Below, one piece after another: positions 26,205-34,457 of a stretch of DNA of 64,000 nucleotides. Under the pieces are notes generated by a model. It searched no databases and had not been told where the DNA came from. It saw only the letters and a list, made by a program, of their open reading frames with translations. The DNA comes from Deltaproteobacteria bacterium (GTDB lineage: Bacteria; Desulfobacterota; Desulfobaccia; Desulfobaccales; Desulfobaccaceae). Within the stretch, counting starts at the first letter, position 1. Each line of letters opens with the position of its first letter. The position numbers and the translations under genes were made by a program. The stretch is from positions 17,705 through 81,704 of the forward strand of contig JAFDGA010000008.1 of NCBI GenBank assembly GCA_019309545.1. The letters are read 5' to 3'.

Positions 26205-27035
26205 TCAACCCCAACGCAGCTTGGTCCGTAGGATTTCAAAATAGCTTTTCGAAGGCGATTTCACCAGTCGGATAGACTTGGCGGCTTTGCGGATCTCAAC
26301 CCGATCCTGAGGTTGGAGGGCCAAGCCGATCTGGCCATCAAAGGTTAGATAAACATCACGGCTTTTGGCATCCATGGCCACCGTGATGGTTACTGAATCA
26401 GGCAGGATAATGGGGCGGTTAGTCAATGTGAAAGGGCAGATCGGAATCAGTGTTATGGTTTTCAGGGTGGGGTAAACAATCGGTCCGCCCGCTGCCAGGG
26501 TGTAGGCGGTGGAGCCGGTCGGGGTGGAGACGATCAGGCCATCGGCACGATAGGTGGTCAGGTATTCATCGTCGATAAAGGTATCCAACTCCACGATCCG
26601 GGCCAACGCCCCTTTATTGATCACCACATCATTTAAGACGCACTGCTGTTCCAGCTTTTTCCCGCCCCGGATAACGGTGGCGGCCAGCAGCATCCGTTTT
26701 TCAATGACAAAATCGTGTCCCAGGATCTGTTCGATGACCGGATAGAGCTCTCTTAAGGCGATCTCGGTGATAAACCCCAGACCGCCGACATTGACCCCTA
26801 AAATTGGAATGCCTTGCTGGCCATAATGCCGGGCGGCACTGAGCAAGGTCCCGTCTCCACCCATGACCACGATCATTTCGGTTCCGGCTGGCAGATTGGG
26901 AATCTGTGGTTCAGGTTCATTTTCGAACAGCGCTGCCTTTACCCCTTTGGCAGTCAGCCAGTCTTTGAACTCTTTCCCGGCCTGATAGGCATCGGATTTG
27001 TGTTTTTTAGTAATAATGGCCAATTGTTGAATCAT
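26205..27035 (-). CDS. nadK: NAD kinase
   Basis: 276 residues; phosphorylates NAD to NADP using ATP. The GGDGTLLSAAR motif holds the catalytic Asp61; NVGGLGFIT, LNDVVI and the nucleotide-binding TPTGSTAYTLAAGGPIV follow, and CPFTLTNRPIILPDS is the usual late block. Length and order match bacterial NadK. ATG start. Single gene upstream of the flavin reductase. Confidence 0.96.
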   Translation of the reverse strand: MIQQLAIITKKHKSDAYQAGKEFKDWLTAKGVKAALFENEPEPQIPNLPAGTEMIVVMGGDGTLLSAARHYGQQGIPILGVNVGGLGFITEIALRELYPVIEQILGHDFVIEKRMLLAATVIRGGKKLEQQCVLNDVVINKGALARIVELDTFIDDEYLTTYRADGLIVSTPTGSTAYTLAAGGPIVYPTLKTITLIPICPFTLTNRPIILPDSVTITVAMDAKSRDVYLTFDGQIGLALQPQDRVEIRKAAKSIRLVKSPSKSYFEILRTKLRWG

Positions 27036-27185
27036 TGTCGGTTACTTTTCGATAGTTGTAGTTGCCAGTGTTCCACACCGGACCAGGGAAAAAGCCTAAG
27101 TTTTGGGTCTAAGACTCACTAATATCAGGCTTGGCCGGGATTTCCGTTAAATTCGTCAAGATCTCCTGAGCAGATTGAGTTACCG

Positions 27186-27212
27186 TTGACAAATATCATA
27201 GTTTCTTATATT
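27186..27212 (+). promoter_or_regulatory. Possible promoter of the aminotransferase gene
   Basis: TTGACA (27186-27191) is perfect, but the best -10, TATATT (27207-27212), lies only 15 bases away. Weakly supported. Confidence 0.3.
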
Positions 27213-27254
27213 TATCAATCTCGGATTACAGATCAGAATAAGGAGAATTAAAAA

Positions 27255-28451
27255 TTGGTTTTGGCAAAACGCATCGGCCAGATTAAACCTTCCCCTACTC
27301 TGGCCATCGACACCAAATGCAAGGCCCTGGCTGCCCAAGGTGTGGACATCGTCAATTTTGGCATTGGGGAACCAGACTTTGATACTCCGGATAATATCTG
27401 CCGGGCCGCCATTCAGGCCATCCAGGAAGGTTTTACCCGCTATACTGCGGTCGGTGGCATCCCGGCGTTAAAAGAAGCGATTATCCATAAATTCAAAAAA
27501 GACAATAACCTGGATTACCGGGCCGAAGAGATCGTGGTCTCATGCGGCGGCAAACATTCCCTGTACAATCTTTTTCAAGTGCTGTTCGAAAGGGGCGATG
27601 AGGTCATCGTGCCCGCGCCTTATTGGGTCTCTTATCCGCCCATGCTGCTGTTAGCCGAAGCAGTGCCGGTAATTGTCTCCACCCCGGAAGATAACGGCTT
27701 TAAAATTACTCCCCAGATGTTACGGGAAGTCCTGACCCCGCGCACCAAGGGCCTAATCTTGAACAGCCCTTCCAATCCCACCGGTTCCGTCTATACCCGG
27801 GAGGAATTGGCGGCCTTGGCAGAAGTGATTCTGGAGCACCATCTTTTCGTAGTCTCAGACGACATTTATGAAAAGATTCTATTCGATGGTCAGGAATTTG
27901 TCAGCCTCGCCCAATTGGACCCGGAATTAAAGGCCCGGACCTTTGTGCTGAATGGGGTTTCCAAAACTTATGCCATGACCGGCTGGCGCATAGGCTACAT
28001 GGCAGGCCCGGAAACGGTGATCAAGGCGGTGACCAAAATTCAGAGTCAGAGCACCTCTAATCCCAATTCCATTGCCCAGAAAGCCGCGATCGAGGCCCTG
28101 CTCGGCCCCCAAGACTCGGTGGCAGCCATGGTTCAGGAATTTGCCTGGCGCCGGGACGATATCCTCTCCCGGCTGGCCCGGTTACCCGGAGTCAGCTGTA
28201 TCCGTCCGGGCGGAGCCTTTTACGTATTTCCCAACTTCTCCCATTATCAGTCCTACTTCCGGCCCGGCCCGGAACAAGGTTTCTCGGACGCCTTGGCGGA
28301 TTATCTGCTGGAAGAGGCCCATGTGGCCGTGGTGGCCGGAAGCGGCTTCGGTGAAGACAATTGCATCCGCTTTTCGTATGCTACCTCACGGGAACGGATC
28401 GCTACCGGCCTGGAGCGTTTGGGGCGAGCTTTAGAAAAGTTGAGCAGATAA
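27255..28451 (+). CDS. aspC: Class I aspartate (aromatic) aminotransferase
   Basis: 398 residues, PLP-dependent fold type I. The cofactor lysine is Lys237 in GVSKTYAMTGWRIGYMAGP; LNSPSNPTGSVY and DDIYEKI are the substrate/PLP contact motifs and RFSYA near the end supplies the carboxylate-binding arginine. This Thermus-type aspartate aminotransferase subgroup often also uses prephenate or kynurenine-type substrates. Start is TTG at 27255 with AAGGAG about ten bases upstream; a TTG two codons later is also possible. Confidence 0.92.
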   Translation: MVLAKRIGQIKPSPTLAIDTKCKALAAQGVDIVNFGIGEPDFDTPDNICRAAIQAIQEGFTRYTAVGGIPALKEAIIHKFKKDNNLDYRAEEIVVSCGGKHSLYNLFQVLFERGDEVIVPAPYWVSYPPMLLLAEAVPVIVSTPEDNGFKITPQMLREVLTPRTKGLILNSPSNPTGSVYTREELAALAEVILEHHLFVVSDDIYEKILFDGQEFVSLAQLDPELKARTFVLNGVSKTYAMTGWRIGYMAGPETVIKAVTKIQSQSTSNPNSIAQKAAIEALLGPQDSVAAMVQEFAWRRDDILSRLARLPGVSCIRPGGAFYVFPNFSHYQSYFRPGPEQGFSDALADYLLEEAHVAVVAGSGFGEDNCIRFSYATSRERIATGLERLGRALEKLSR

Positions 28452-28463
28452 ATTTTTAGGTGT

Positions 28464-28500
28464 CAGCGCGACCGGCCAGAGTGGAAGGGCCGTCGCGCTG
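28464..28500. terminator. Bidirectional hairpin between convergent genes
   Basis: Perfect nine-base stem CAGCGCGAC (28464-28472) and GTCGCGCTG (28492-28500) between the convergent aminotransferase and PxxKW genes. No T run follows on either strand, so termination is inferred from position and stability only. Confidence 0.4.
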
Positions 28501-28516
28501 CACGCCCAGCGAGGGT

Positions 28517-28813
28517 TTACTTACTACTGGCACCCCGCTTAGAGGCTTTGAGCGGATTGAGCCTGGCTGCCTGACCGCCGTTATTGCCGTTCTTCATATG
28601 GGTGGCCATATTACAGTTACCGTTCCGCCATTTCATCGCCGGGTCCGGGCTGATCATACAGTAGCGCCCAGTTTCCAAATCCAAAATCCGGTCGCATCCC
28701 TCGCATTTGTCGATGATGGGGTGACACTTACCCCCGTTGAACGTACAACCCTTTTTGGTCATGAAGGCGCACGGATACCCCGCTTTGATAGTTAAACAGT
28801 CCATGGCACTCAT
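28517..28813 (-). CDS. PxxKW-family cysteine-rich protein
   Basis: 98 residues with eight cysteines (6, 15, 23, 30, 37, 40, 52, 67) and the motif P58-A-M-K61-W62. This matches a small cysteine-rich family seen in sulfate-reducing and related Deltaproteobacteria, whose function is unknown; metal or iron-sulfur binding is likely from the cysteine spacing (CEGC). The tail from 75 on is low-complexity and basic. Either ATG 28813 or ATG 28804 could be the start; the GGGGG site favours 28804 by spacing. Confidence 0.8.
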   Translation of the reverse strand: MSAMDCLTIKAGYPCAFMTKKGCTFNGGKCHPIIDKCEGCDRILDLETGRYCMISPDPAMKWRNGNCNMATHMKNGNNGGQAARLNPLKASKRGASSK

Positions 28814-28856
28814 CCCCCTTTCTATGGGTAAATTAATTTTTTTAAAATTTTTTTAA

Positions 28857-28884
28857 TATATAGTATTAGAAATCGCTTTGTCAA
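28857..28884 (-). promoter_or_regulatory. Sigma-70-type promoter of the PxxKW gene
   Basis: On the minus strand, TTGACA (28879-28884), 16 bases, TATATA (28857-28862), followed by an AT-rich leader of about 40 bases to the start codon. Confidence 0.6.
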
Positions 28885-28975
28885 CTGCGATCCATGCTAA
28901 AATCCATTCCGGCCTTCATGAGAAGTGATCAATGTCCGGAAGGGGTCGGGTTTAAAATCAGGGGCTAGGCCAAAC

Positions 28976-29036
28976 TGAGGCGAAATCCCCCGTTTTGCCT
29001 CAAACTATGCAGGTTAGAGGGCAACCTGGTTTGTTT
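28976..29036 (+). promoter_or_regulatory. Tandem hairpins in the leader of a hypothetical gene
   Basis: A ten-base stem 28976-28985 with 28993-29002 (one G-U pair, loop TCCCCCG) is followed closely by CAGGTT and AACCTG with a seven-base loop and a T-rich tail (about 29010-29036). The second could be a weak terminator or attenuator before the gene at 29093. Confidence 0.35.
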
Positions 29037-29092
29037 AATAATAGGTTAAAATAGAATAAATATCTGGCATGCACTAAGAAGCAGGTCAATCT

Positions 29093-29788
29093 ATGGATTT
29101 CTTGAAAGAACTTTTTTACCAACAGGTAAACCGGATTATTGCTAATCGGTTTCATCTGGCGGCCGGCCTGAGTCAAGAGGATTTTATCAACAGCTATATC
29201 AGGCCCTTAGAGCAATTAATGGTTGACATTCATACCGAGACCGAATCAACCGAAGACCGTATTCCCATCCTAATTGTAGTACCTAACAATATAGTCAGTT
29301 TAAGCTATCAATTAAAATCCATCCGAGAGAACCTCAACGATACCCAACTGGAATATATCGTCAGACCTGAATGGTTTAAGAACGCCGAAGGGGTATCGAC
29401 TCCAGACCAACCCTATCTTCTGTTAGATGTCGAGACCGGTTATGCCATGCTAAATACCCCTCCGAAAAAATGCGTTGCCCTTTTCCAAAACCAAGGAAGA
29501 TTGCCTTTAACTATTGACGAGGGGTTAGCTCTTATCAAGCAGTTCCCCGAAGTACTGGAAAGCCATTGGATTGATCTGCCTGGCTCGGAATTGATCCATA
29601 AGTGCGCCGGACAGGACGCGCAGCAACGCGGCATGCTCAATGCCTTACCCCCGGGTTTTGCTCTGGCGACCTTTGTTCCGACCCTTTATTACAAATATTA
29701 TAACAGCCTACGACTTTACTATGTCTATGAGATGACGGAAACTCCCTATTCGGGATCTGCCTCCTGCGCCCGGCGTTTAGCGCTTTAA
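29093..29788 (+). CDS. Hypothetical protein, DUF5701-like
   Basis: 231 residues, no signal peptide or membrane segment. The second half (LLLDVETGYAMLNTPPKKCVALFQNQGRLP then LTIDEGLALIKQFPEVLESHW, later GSASCARRLAL at the end) reminds me of the DUF5701 family; this is recollection and not certain. The first half is unremarkable (IPILIVVPNNIVSL). Function unknown. The methyltransferase-like gene follows after 13 bases on the same strand, so the pair is probably co-transcribed. Confidence 0.6.
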   Translation: MDFLKELFYQQVNRIIANRFHLAAGLSQEDFINSYIRPLEQLMVDIHTETESTEDRIPILIVVPNNIVSLSYQLKSIRENLNDTQLEYIVRPEWFKNAEGVSTPDQPYLLLDVETGYAMLNTPPKKCVALFQNQGRLPLTIDEGLALIKQFPEVLESHWIDLPGSELIHKCAGQDAQQRGMLNALPPGFALATFVPTLYYKYYNSLRLYYVYEMTETPYSGSASCARRLAL

Positions 29789-29801
29789 GGTTTTCCTGAA
29801 A

Positions 29802-30470
29802 GTGATTGACGCGGCCGCGCCGATTCTGACCATTTCCAGGGAGAGCTTAGCAATGACCAGCCCCGCGGTGGCCTTCCTCGGCAAATTCGGGCACAACTCT
29901 CTTGTCAGCCTTGGTTGCGGCCTGGAGCTTAACCGGCTTGACAATCACCTCCGTCTTATGACCGCCTTGAATCTCACCTACTACGTTGGCATTGACTACG
30001 GCCCTTCCATCAATCCGTCATCTCCCGACCTATTCATGGACCCTGAGGGGATGACCGACTTGCTGATCGAATATTATCAGGGCGAGCCCCAGAAGTTCTG
30101 GGAGGCTGCTAAACTTTTTCCGAAAACCTGGGTGGAGGAGCTGAACGGTATTCACTGCGCGGTGGTGGTCTGTCAGAGAGTGTACCCATACTGTCGCTGG
30201 GAAGAGCTGATCGCCTCCATGATGCCCAAGCTGGTGCTCCAGGAGGACCTGCACGGCTGCGAAAGACAGCAGCTTCGGCTCCATGGATACGTACGTACGT
30301 TGAAAAAAATCCACCACTATGGCTTGCAACCATTTCGACCCTGGCCTATTTTCCCGTGGGAACGCAATCTAATCCTCTGGCAGCGCCGAGATCTGGCTGA
30401 GAGGGAGATCCGGCCGGGCCGGTGGCAGGTGCTCCGGCGTCTCCGTGATGTCAAAAAGAGCAGAGTTTAG
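29802..30470 (+). CDS. Hypothetical protein with methyltransferase-like glycine motif
   Basis: 222 residues from GTG 29802. A segment NSLVSLGCGLELNRLDNHLR (about 32-51) followed by YYVGIDYGP resembles motif I and the acidic end of strand beta-2 of SAM-dependent Rossmann methyltransferases. The middle (VEELNGIHCAVVVCQRVYPYCRWEELI) could be the motif IV strand. The C-terminus is strongly basic (RRLRDVKKSRV). Substrate unknown; sits directly behind the DUF5701-like gene. The methyltransferase reading is inference from the fold pattern. Confidence 0.55.
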   Translation: MIDAAAPILTISRESLAMTSPAVAFLGKFGHNSLVSLGCGLELNRLDNHLRLMTALNLTYYVGIDYGPSINPSSPDLFMDPEGMTDLLIEYYQGEPQKFWEAAKLFPKTWVEELNGIHCAVVVCQRVYPYCRWEELIASMMPKLVLQEDLHGCERQQLRLHGYVRTLKKIHHYGLQPFRPWPIFPWERNLILWQRRDLAEREIRPGRWQVLRRLRDVKKSRV

Positions 30471-30670
30471 TGATCTGATTAGCAATTATCTAATCCCCAA
30501 AATCAACCTGTCCAAAGAATATTAGTTTTATAATCTCGATCTTATCGGAAAATGACGGTTCACCACCGCCCTTGCTGAAATAACTCTCGCCAAGGTTTGG
30601 TCGAGGCCCGTTCGTCAGTAGTCAACCGGATAGAAAACTTCGCCCTCTGCCAAACCCACTCCCCCAACCC
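30471..30670. other. Gap with no gene recognised
   Basis: Noncoding or degenerate. A minus-strand stretch near 30560-30660 reads like protein for short spans (EGEVFYPVDY, then TGLDQTLARVISARAVV) but is interrupted by a stop and matches nothing I can name. Confidence 0.4.
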
Positions 30671-30788
30671 CTTATTCCGATTAGCTTTCAAATGAGTAAT
30701 TTTATCCTTATATCCCCTCTCCCCCGCTGGCGGGGGAGAGGGCGAGGGTGAGGGGGCATTTTAGCTCTTTGATCGCAACTTGGTATTA
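30671..30788. repeat. 118-bp dispersed repeat, copy 2 (inverted)
   Basis: Reverse complement matches 17121-17238 with about five differences over 118 bases. The core palindrome CCCCTCTCCCCC then GGGGGAGAGGGG can form a very stable hairpin. Directly abuts a CT-rich repeat on the right. Confidence 0.85.
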
Positions 30789-30853
30789 AAGGGGGTTGAA
30801 AGGGGAACTTGAGGGGGGCGGAAAGCTGGCAGTTCCCCGCTCCCCCCTCAAAT
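30789..30853. repeat. C/T-rich intergenic repeat, family B member
   Basis: Contains, on the minus strand, CCCTCAAGTTCCCCTTTCAA followed by CCCCCTTT, and an additional facing GC-rich arm. Related to segments at about 34389, 46863 and 54155, which share a CCCTCAAAYTCCCCTCCCAA-type core. Confidence 0.55.
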
Positions 30854-30951
30854 TATCCTTATTTGAAGCTCCGAGTAATATGATAAATGGCCTTGCGTTT
30901 ATCAATGTTTTCAGTTAGGATGCTGAAGGCTGGAAAGGAGAACTCGTCAAG

Positions 30952-31581
30952 ATGGGAATCTCGTCTAAGTCATTGAGTTTTTGCCGCTATATGGTTCGGG
31001 GGGAGGTCCCAGAGGATTTCCTCCCCTGGGTTGACAATTGCTTACAGAAATACCAGTTTCTGGATATTGATGACAGCGCCCAGGAAAAATCTGTAGGCTG
31101 GGTGGAGTTAGGAAATCTATTGGAGACTGATTTCCAGCAGGGGGGCACTCATAAGGGTGAATACCTGGCTTTTTCTCTGCGCATCGATACCCGTAAAGTC
31201 CCGCCCGCGCTGTTCCGTAAACATTATCTGTTGGCCGAATCCACCCAGACCCGGCAACGCTCCCGAGCTTTAAGCCGCACCCAGAAGGCAGAATTGAAGG
31301 AAACCGTAATGCAGGAGCTCCTGCGCCGTCAGATGCCCCAACCGCATCTCTACGATGTGGTCTGGAGCCCGGCCCAAGGACGTTTATGGCTGTTCAGCAC
31401 CAGCCCCAAGGTGCGAGAAGTCTTTGAGACTTTATTTCGCGACACCTTTGAACTGGACCTTTATCTCCTTTTTCCCTATACCCTGGCCCAGAGCCTGATA
31501 AAAATGGAATCTCAATGGCAGGCCCTGGAAAGTCTCAGCCCCTCCCTGGGGACTGAAATTTTGTCCGGAGAGCAGGTATGA
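30952..31581 (+). CDS. RdgC-like protein, N-terminal part of a split gene pair
   Basis: 209 residues. The order SVGWVELGNLLETDF, EYLAFSLRIDTRKVP, then a basic R-x-R-S-R-A-L-SR-x-x-K-x-ELKE helix and the VVWSPAQGRLWLF strand follows the layout of RdgC, a ring-forming DNA-binding protein that modulates RecA-dependent recombination. Recognition is from pattern, not identity. E. coli RdgC is one chain of 303 residues; here the reading frame stops at 209 and a second gene starts in an ATGA overlap. ATG with GAAAGGAG about nine bases upstream. Confidence 0.6.
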   Translation: MGISSKSLSFCRYMVRGEVPEDFLPWVDNCLQKYQFLDIDDSAQEKSVGWVELGNLLETDFQQGGTHKGEYLAFSLRIDTRKVPPALFRKHYLLAESTQTRQRSRALSRTQKAELKETVMQELLRRQMPQPHLYDVVWSPAQGRLWLFSTSPKVREVFETLFRDTFELDLYLLFPYTLAQSLIKMESQWQALESLSPSLGTEILSGEQV

Positions 31582-32114
31582 CTAACATGGATATAGTGGA
31601 GCGGCTGTGGAACTATCGCTTCCTGGGGCGGGAATTCCTAACCTGGCTCTGGTTCAAGAGCGAAGATGATCCTGATGGCACCATCCAATTGCCCGGGCAA
31701 AAACCTCTGTCCCTGGAAGTTGGAGAGAAAATGCGGCTGGAAGTAGGGGAAGGAGAATATTTCCAGAGTCTGGCGGTCCAAGGCAGCCATTCCAACCACC
31801 AGGAGGCCCGCCTGGGACTACGACAGGGCAAGACTCTGGAGGAGCTGCACCTCAAGGTTACCCGGGAGGACCAAGAGTGGCCTCTGACCCTGAAGGCAAC
31901 CACCTTCGAGGTCAAAGGCCTGAAAAACAATACCAGTCATTCCCTTGCCGACGAAGACGATGAAGCCCACTTTTTTGATCAGATGGCCCAGGTTGAGGAA
32001 ATTACTGACATCCTCGACGGCCTGTTTGCCGAATTCTTGCGACTCCGCCTGAGCCCGGAGTGGGAGGCAACGGAACTGCCGCGCCTCAAAGCCTGGATGG
32101 CCGCCGAGGTTTAA
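31578..32114 (+). CDS. RdgC-associated partner protein (C-terminal part)
   Basis: 178 residues starting in the ATGA overlap with the preceding RdgC-like gene, so the two are translationally coupled. The sequence GREFLTWLWFKSEDDPDGTI, EARLGLRQGKTLEELHLKV and LTLKATTFEVKGLK resembles the C-terminal portion of long RdgC-like proteins in other bacteria. An acidic stretch (DEDDEAHFFDQ) leads into a helical tail. Probably forms a complex with the first product. Function is inferred only from the pairing; mutM follows after six bases. Confidence 0.55.
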   Translation: MTNMDIVERLWNYRFLGREFLTWLWFKSEDDPDGTIQLPGQKPLSLEVGEKMRLEVGEGEYFQSLAVQGSHSNHQEARLGLRQGKTLEELHLKVTREDQEWPLTLKATTFEVKGLKNNTSHSLADEDDEAHFFDQMAQVEEITDILDGLFAEFLRLRLSPEWEATELPRLKAWMAAEV

Positions 32115-32120
32115 AGTCCC

Positions 32121-32969
32121 ATGCCAGAAGGACCTGAGGTCGAGGTCATTCGCCGGGGATTGGCATTACATCTCCCCGGAGGGCGGATTACCGCTCTGAC
32201 TATAGGGCAAAAGCGGCTGCGGCAACAATCCTCCCGGGAAGAATTGGCAAGATGGACGATCGGGCATACCATTGAGAAACTTTCCCGACGGGGTAAATAT
32301 CTCTTACTCCACCTGGAGCAAGGGGCAACCCTGCTGATTCATCTGGGGATGAGCGGCAGCTTGCTGCTGTTTGACACCCCCTCCCCTGCCCTACCCCACG
32401 GACATATCATCCTTCACCTGGATGACGGCCACGCACTGGTTTTTCAGGATGCCAGACGATTTGGCCAGTTTCTTATCTATCCTCCCGGAGTCAAGCCTCT
32501 GCCTCTGGCCGCGGTGGGGCTGGAGCCTTTTTCCCGACGTCTTACCCCGGACCGCCTCCTGGAGCTCACCCGGGGGCACCAGCGGCCCATCAAGAATTTC
32601 ATGTTAGATGGGCGGATTATCGCCGGCATCGGCAACATCTACGCCAGCGAAATTCTCTTTGCTGCCCGCCTCCATCCCCAGACCCCGGTAGGGCAGCTAA
32701 CCAGGGAGGACTGGCAGACCCTGATCAAGGCCATGCGCCGCATTTTACGGGCTGCCATCCGCCTGGGAGGGACCACCATTGCCGACTTTAAGAACAGCCA
32801 GGGGGAGAGCGGCAGGTTCCATCCTCAACTTAAGGTATATGGCCGGGCCGGGGAACACTGTCCTCGCTGTGGCACCCCGATTGAGCGTTTGGTCCAGGCC
32901 GGTCGCAGCAGTTTTTTCTGCCCCGGTTGTCAGATTCTCCACCCAGAACCCCGGATTAAATCGTACTAA
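32121..32969 (+). CDS. mutM: Formamidopyrimidine-DNA glycosylase
   Basis: 282 residues; excises 8-oxoguanine and FaPy lesions and nicks the abasic site. The start MPEGPEVE gives catalytic Pro2 and Glu3; the conserved Lys in RRGKYLL (Lys59), HLGMSG, NIYASEILF and the helix-two-turn-helix are present. The C-terminal zinc finger has CPRC and CPGC with the DNA-binding Arg in QAGRSSFFC. Third gene of a compact group with the split RdgC-like pair, which points to a DNA-repair unit. Confidence 0.96.
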   Translation: MPEGPEVEVIRRGLALHLPGGRITALTIGQKRLRQQSSREELARWTIGHTIEKLSRRGKYLLLHLEQGATLLIHLGMSGSLLLFDTPSPALPHGHIILHLDDGHALVFQDARRFGQFLIYPPGVKPLPLAAVGLEPFSRRLTPDRLLELTRGHQRPIKNFMLDGRIIAGIGNIYASEILFAARLHPQTPVGQLTREDWQTLIKAMRRILRAAIRLGGTTIADFKNSQGESGRFHPQLKVYGRAGEHCPRCGTPIERLVQAGRSSFFCPGCQILHPEPRIKSY

Positions 32970-32990
32970 CCATTAATTCACTAAAAATCC

Positions 32991-33019
32991 TTGATTTTTG
33001 GTTTAAAAATAAACATAAT
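32991..33019 (+). promoter_or_regulatory. Promoter of rpmE operon
   Basis: TTGATT (32991-32996), 17 bases, CATAAT (33014-33019). Start would be about 33026, ahead of the rpmE ribosome site. Confidence 0.5.
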
Positions 33020-33058
33020 TATAAAGATTAGTAAAAAATGGAGGGAACAGTATTACTG

Positions 33059-33292
33059 ATGAAAAAGGATATCCATCCCAAATATTATCAGACCACAGTG
33101 CGTTGTGCCTGTGGCCATGAATTTGTCACCGGCTCTACTCAGGAGAATATCCGGGTGGAGATTTGCTCCAAGTGCCACCCTTTCTTTACCGGCAAACAGA
33201 AGTTGGTGGACTCCACCGGCCAGGTGGATCGGTTTTTGCGGAAATACTCTAAGGTTCAGAATCAAGCTGCAGAAGGCGAAGCCGCGGAGTAA
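33059..33292 (+). CDS. rpmE: 50S ribosomal protein L31
   Basis: 77 residues from ATG 33059, with GGAGGG at 33040-33045 upstream; an ATG at 33038 overlaps that site and is not used. Zinc-type L31 with CxC-like ligands C16/C18 and C35/C38 ([17 protein letters not shown]) and the [12 protein letters not shown] start. Binds the central protuberance of the large subunit. Followed after six bases by the DUF1385 gene; rpmE next to DUF1385, prfA and prmC is a common deltaproteobacterial and Gram-positive arrangement. Confidence 0.95.
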   Translation: MKKDIHPKYYQTTVRCACGHEFVTGSTQENIRVEICSKCHPFFTGKQKLVDSTGQVDRFLRKYSKVQNQAAEGEAAE

Positions 33293-33298
33293 TCGGCG

Positions 33299-34234
33299 AT
33301 GCCAGATTTTCCCGTGGGCGGGCAGGCAGTCATTGAGGGCGTGATGATGCGCGCTCCCCACATGATGACCATTGCGGTCCGCAAGCCTGACGGGTCAATA
33401 ATCGTAAGGGCAGACCGTCTCAAGCTGTTGGGCGACCGCCTCCCCTGGTTGCGCTGGCCTTTTTTACGGGGGCCAATCGTTCTGTGGGAATCCCTGCTCT
33501 ACGGCCTCCAGGCCCTGACCTTTTCGGCCCAGGCCGCCGTAGAGGAAGATGAGGAACAACTCGGGTCCGGGGCGCTGATCCTGACGGTAATCGCCGCCTT
33601 TGCGCTGGCGCTGTTTTTTTTCGGACTGCTGCCGCATTATCTGAGCGGTCTGATCGGCCGCCTGTGGGGCGAGGAGTTAAGTACCGATACCTTGGCCTTC
33701 CATGTCATCGACGGCCTGCTCAAGATCGGATTTTTCCTGTTATATGTCTGGTCCATATCCCTTTTCCAAGAAGTTCGACGGGTATTTGAATATCATGGTG
33801 CAGAGCATAAATCGATCTTTACTTATGAGGCTGGACAGGCCCTCACCCTGGAAAATGCCCGGCAGCACCAGATCATGCATCCCCGCTGCGGCACCTCGTT
33901 CATTCTGGTAGTGCTGCTGCTCAGTATTTTTCTGTTTGCGGCGCTATTTCCGCTGGTACCCGGCCTGAGCGGTTGGGGACGCTGGCTAGATCTACTCCTG
34001 CAGGTAGGTCTAAAAATCATCCTCATGATCCCCATCGCGGCGCTGTCCTATGAAGTCATCCGCTTCGGTGGGCGCCATGCCGACCATCCCCTCATGAGAC
34101 TGGTGCTGTGGCCAGGACTGATGACCCAACACCTTACTGCCCGTGAACCCGCCGACGATCAGTTGGAGGTGGCTCTGGCAGCCCTGCGCGCCGCCATCCA
34201 CGGTGAACAGGAAGTCTTGCAAACCCCTGGTTAA
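33299..34234 (+). CDS. DUF1385 family membrane protein
   Basis: 311 residues. The start [26 protein letters not shown] is diagnostic for DUF1385 (YqhQ-like). About four membrane segments follow (near 95-115, 145-165, 205-225, 235-255), with the conserved [13 protein letters not shown] and HPRCGTSFI blocks between them. The conserved His/Cys/Glu residues hint at metal binding or catalysis, but the family has no established activity that I know. Located in the rpmE-prfA group. Confidence 0.9.
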   Translation: MPDFPVGGQAVIEGVMMRAPHMMTIAVRKPDGSIIVRADRLKLLGDRLPWLRWPFLRGPIVLWESLLYGLQALTFSAQAAVEEDEEQLGSGALILTVIAAFALALFFFGLLPHYLSGLIGRLWGEELSTDTLAFHVIDGLLKIGFFLLYVWSISLFQEVRRVFEYHGAEHKSIFTYEAGQALTLENARQHQIMHPRCGTSFILVVLLLSIFLFAALFPLVPGLSGWGRWLDLLLQVGLKIILMIPIAALSYEVIRFGGRHADHPLMRLVLWPGLMTQHLTAREPADDQLEVALAALRAAIHGEQEVLQTPG

Positions 34235-34362
34235 AGGGACCGCGGCGGCCTTAACTTTCCTAACATTTATTATCCAGGGTGGAATCGGTAACTTGCGGCC
34301 CAAAGCCGTCTGTTTTATAATATAATTATAATTTGCAGCATTAAGAAAAATACTTGGGGAAA

Positions 34363-34443
34363 GGGCCGGAGGACTACCGGCCCCCGCCCTTCCCTCAAAC
34401 TCCCCTCCCACCCCCCTTACGGGGTAGGGAAGAGGGTTTTTTT
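34363..34443 (+). repeat. Hairpin plus C/T-rich repeat with terminator-like end, upstream of prfA
   Basis: GGGCCGG (34363-34369) pairs with CCGGCCC (34377-34383). A second stem pairs CTTCCCT (34389-34395) with AGGGAAG (34426-34432) and is followed by a seven-T run to 34443. The middle carries the C/T-rich family B core. The T run ends only 14 bases before the prfA ATG, so this unit occupies the whole leader. Confidence 0.6.
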
Positions 34444-34457
34444 GACCCCGATTCATT

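Noticed and set aside
30540..30665. Degenerate gene on the minus strand (EGEVFYPVDY-like text)
   Set aside because: Too short, interrupted by a stop, and no family could be named.
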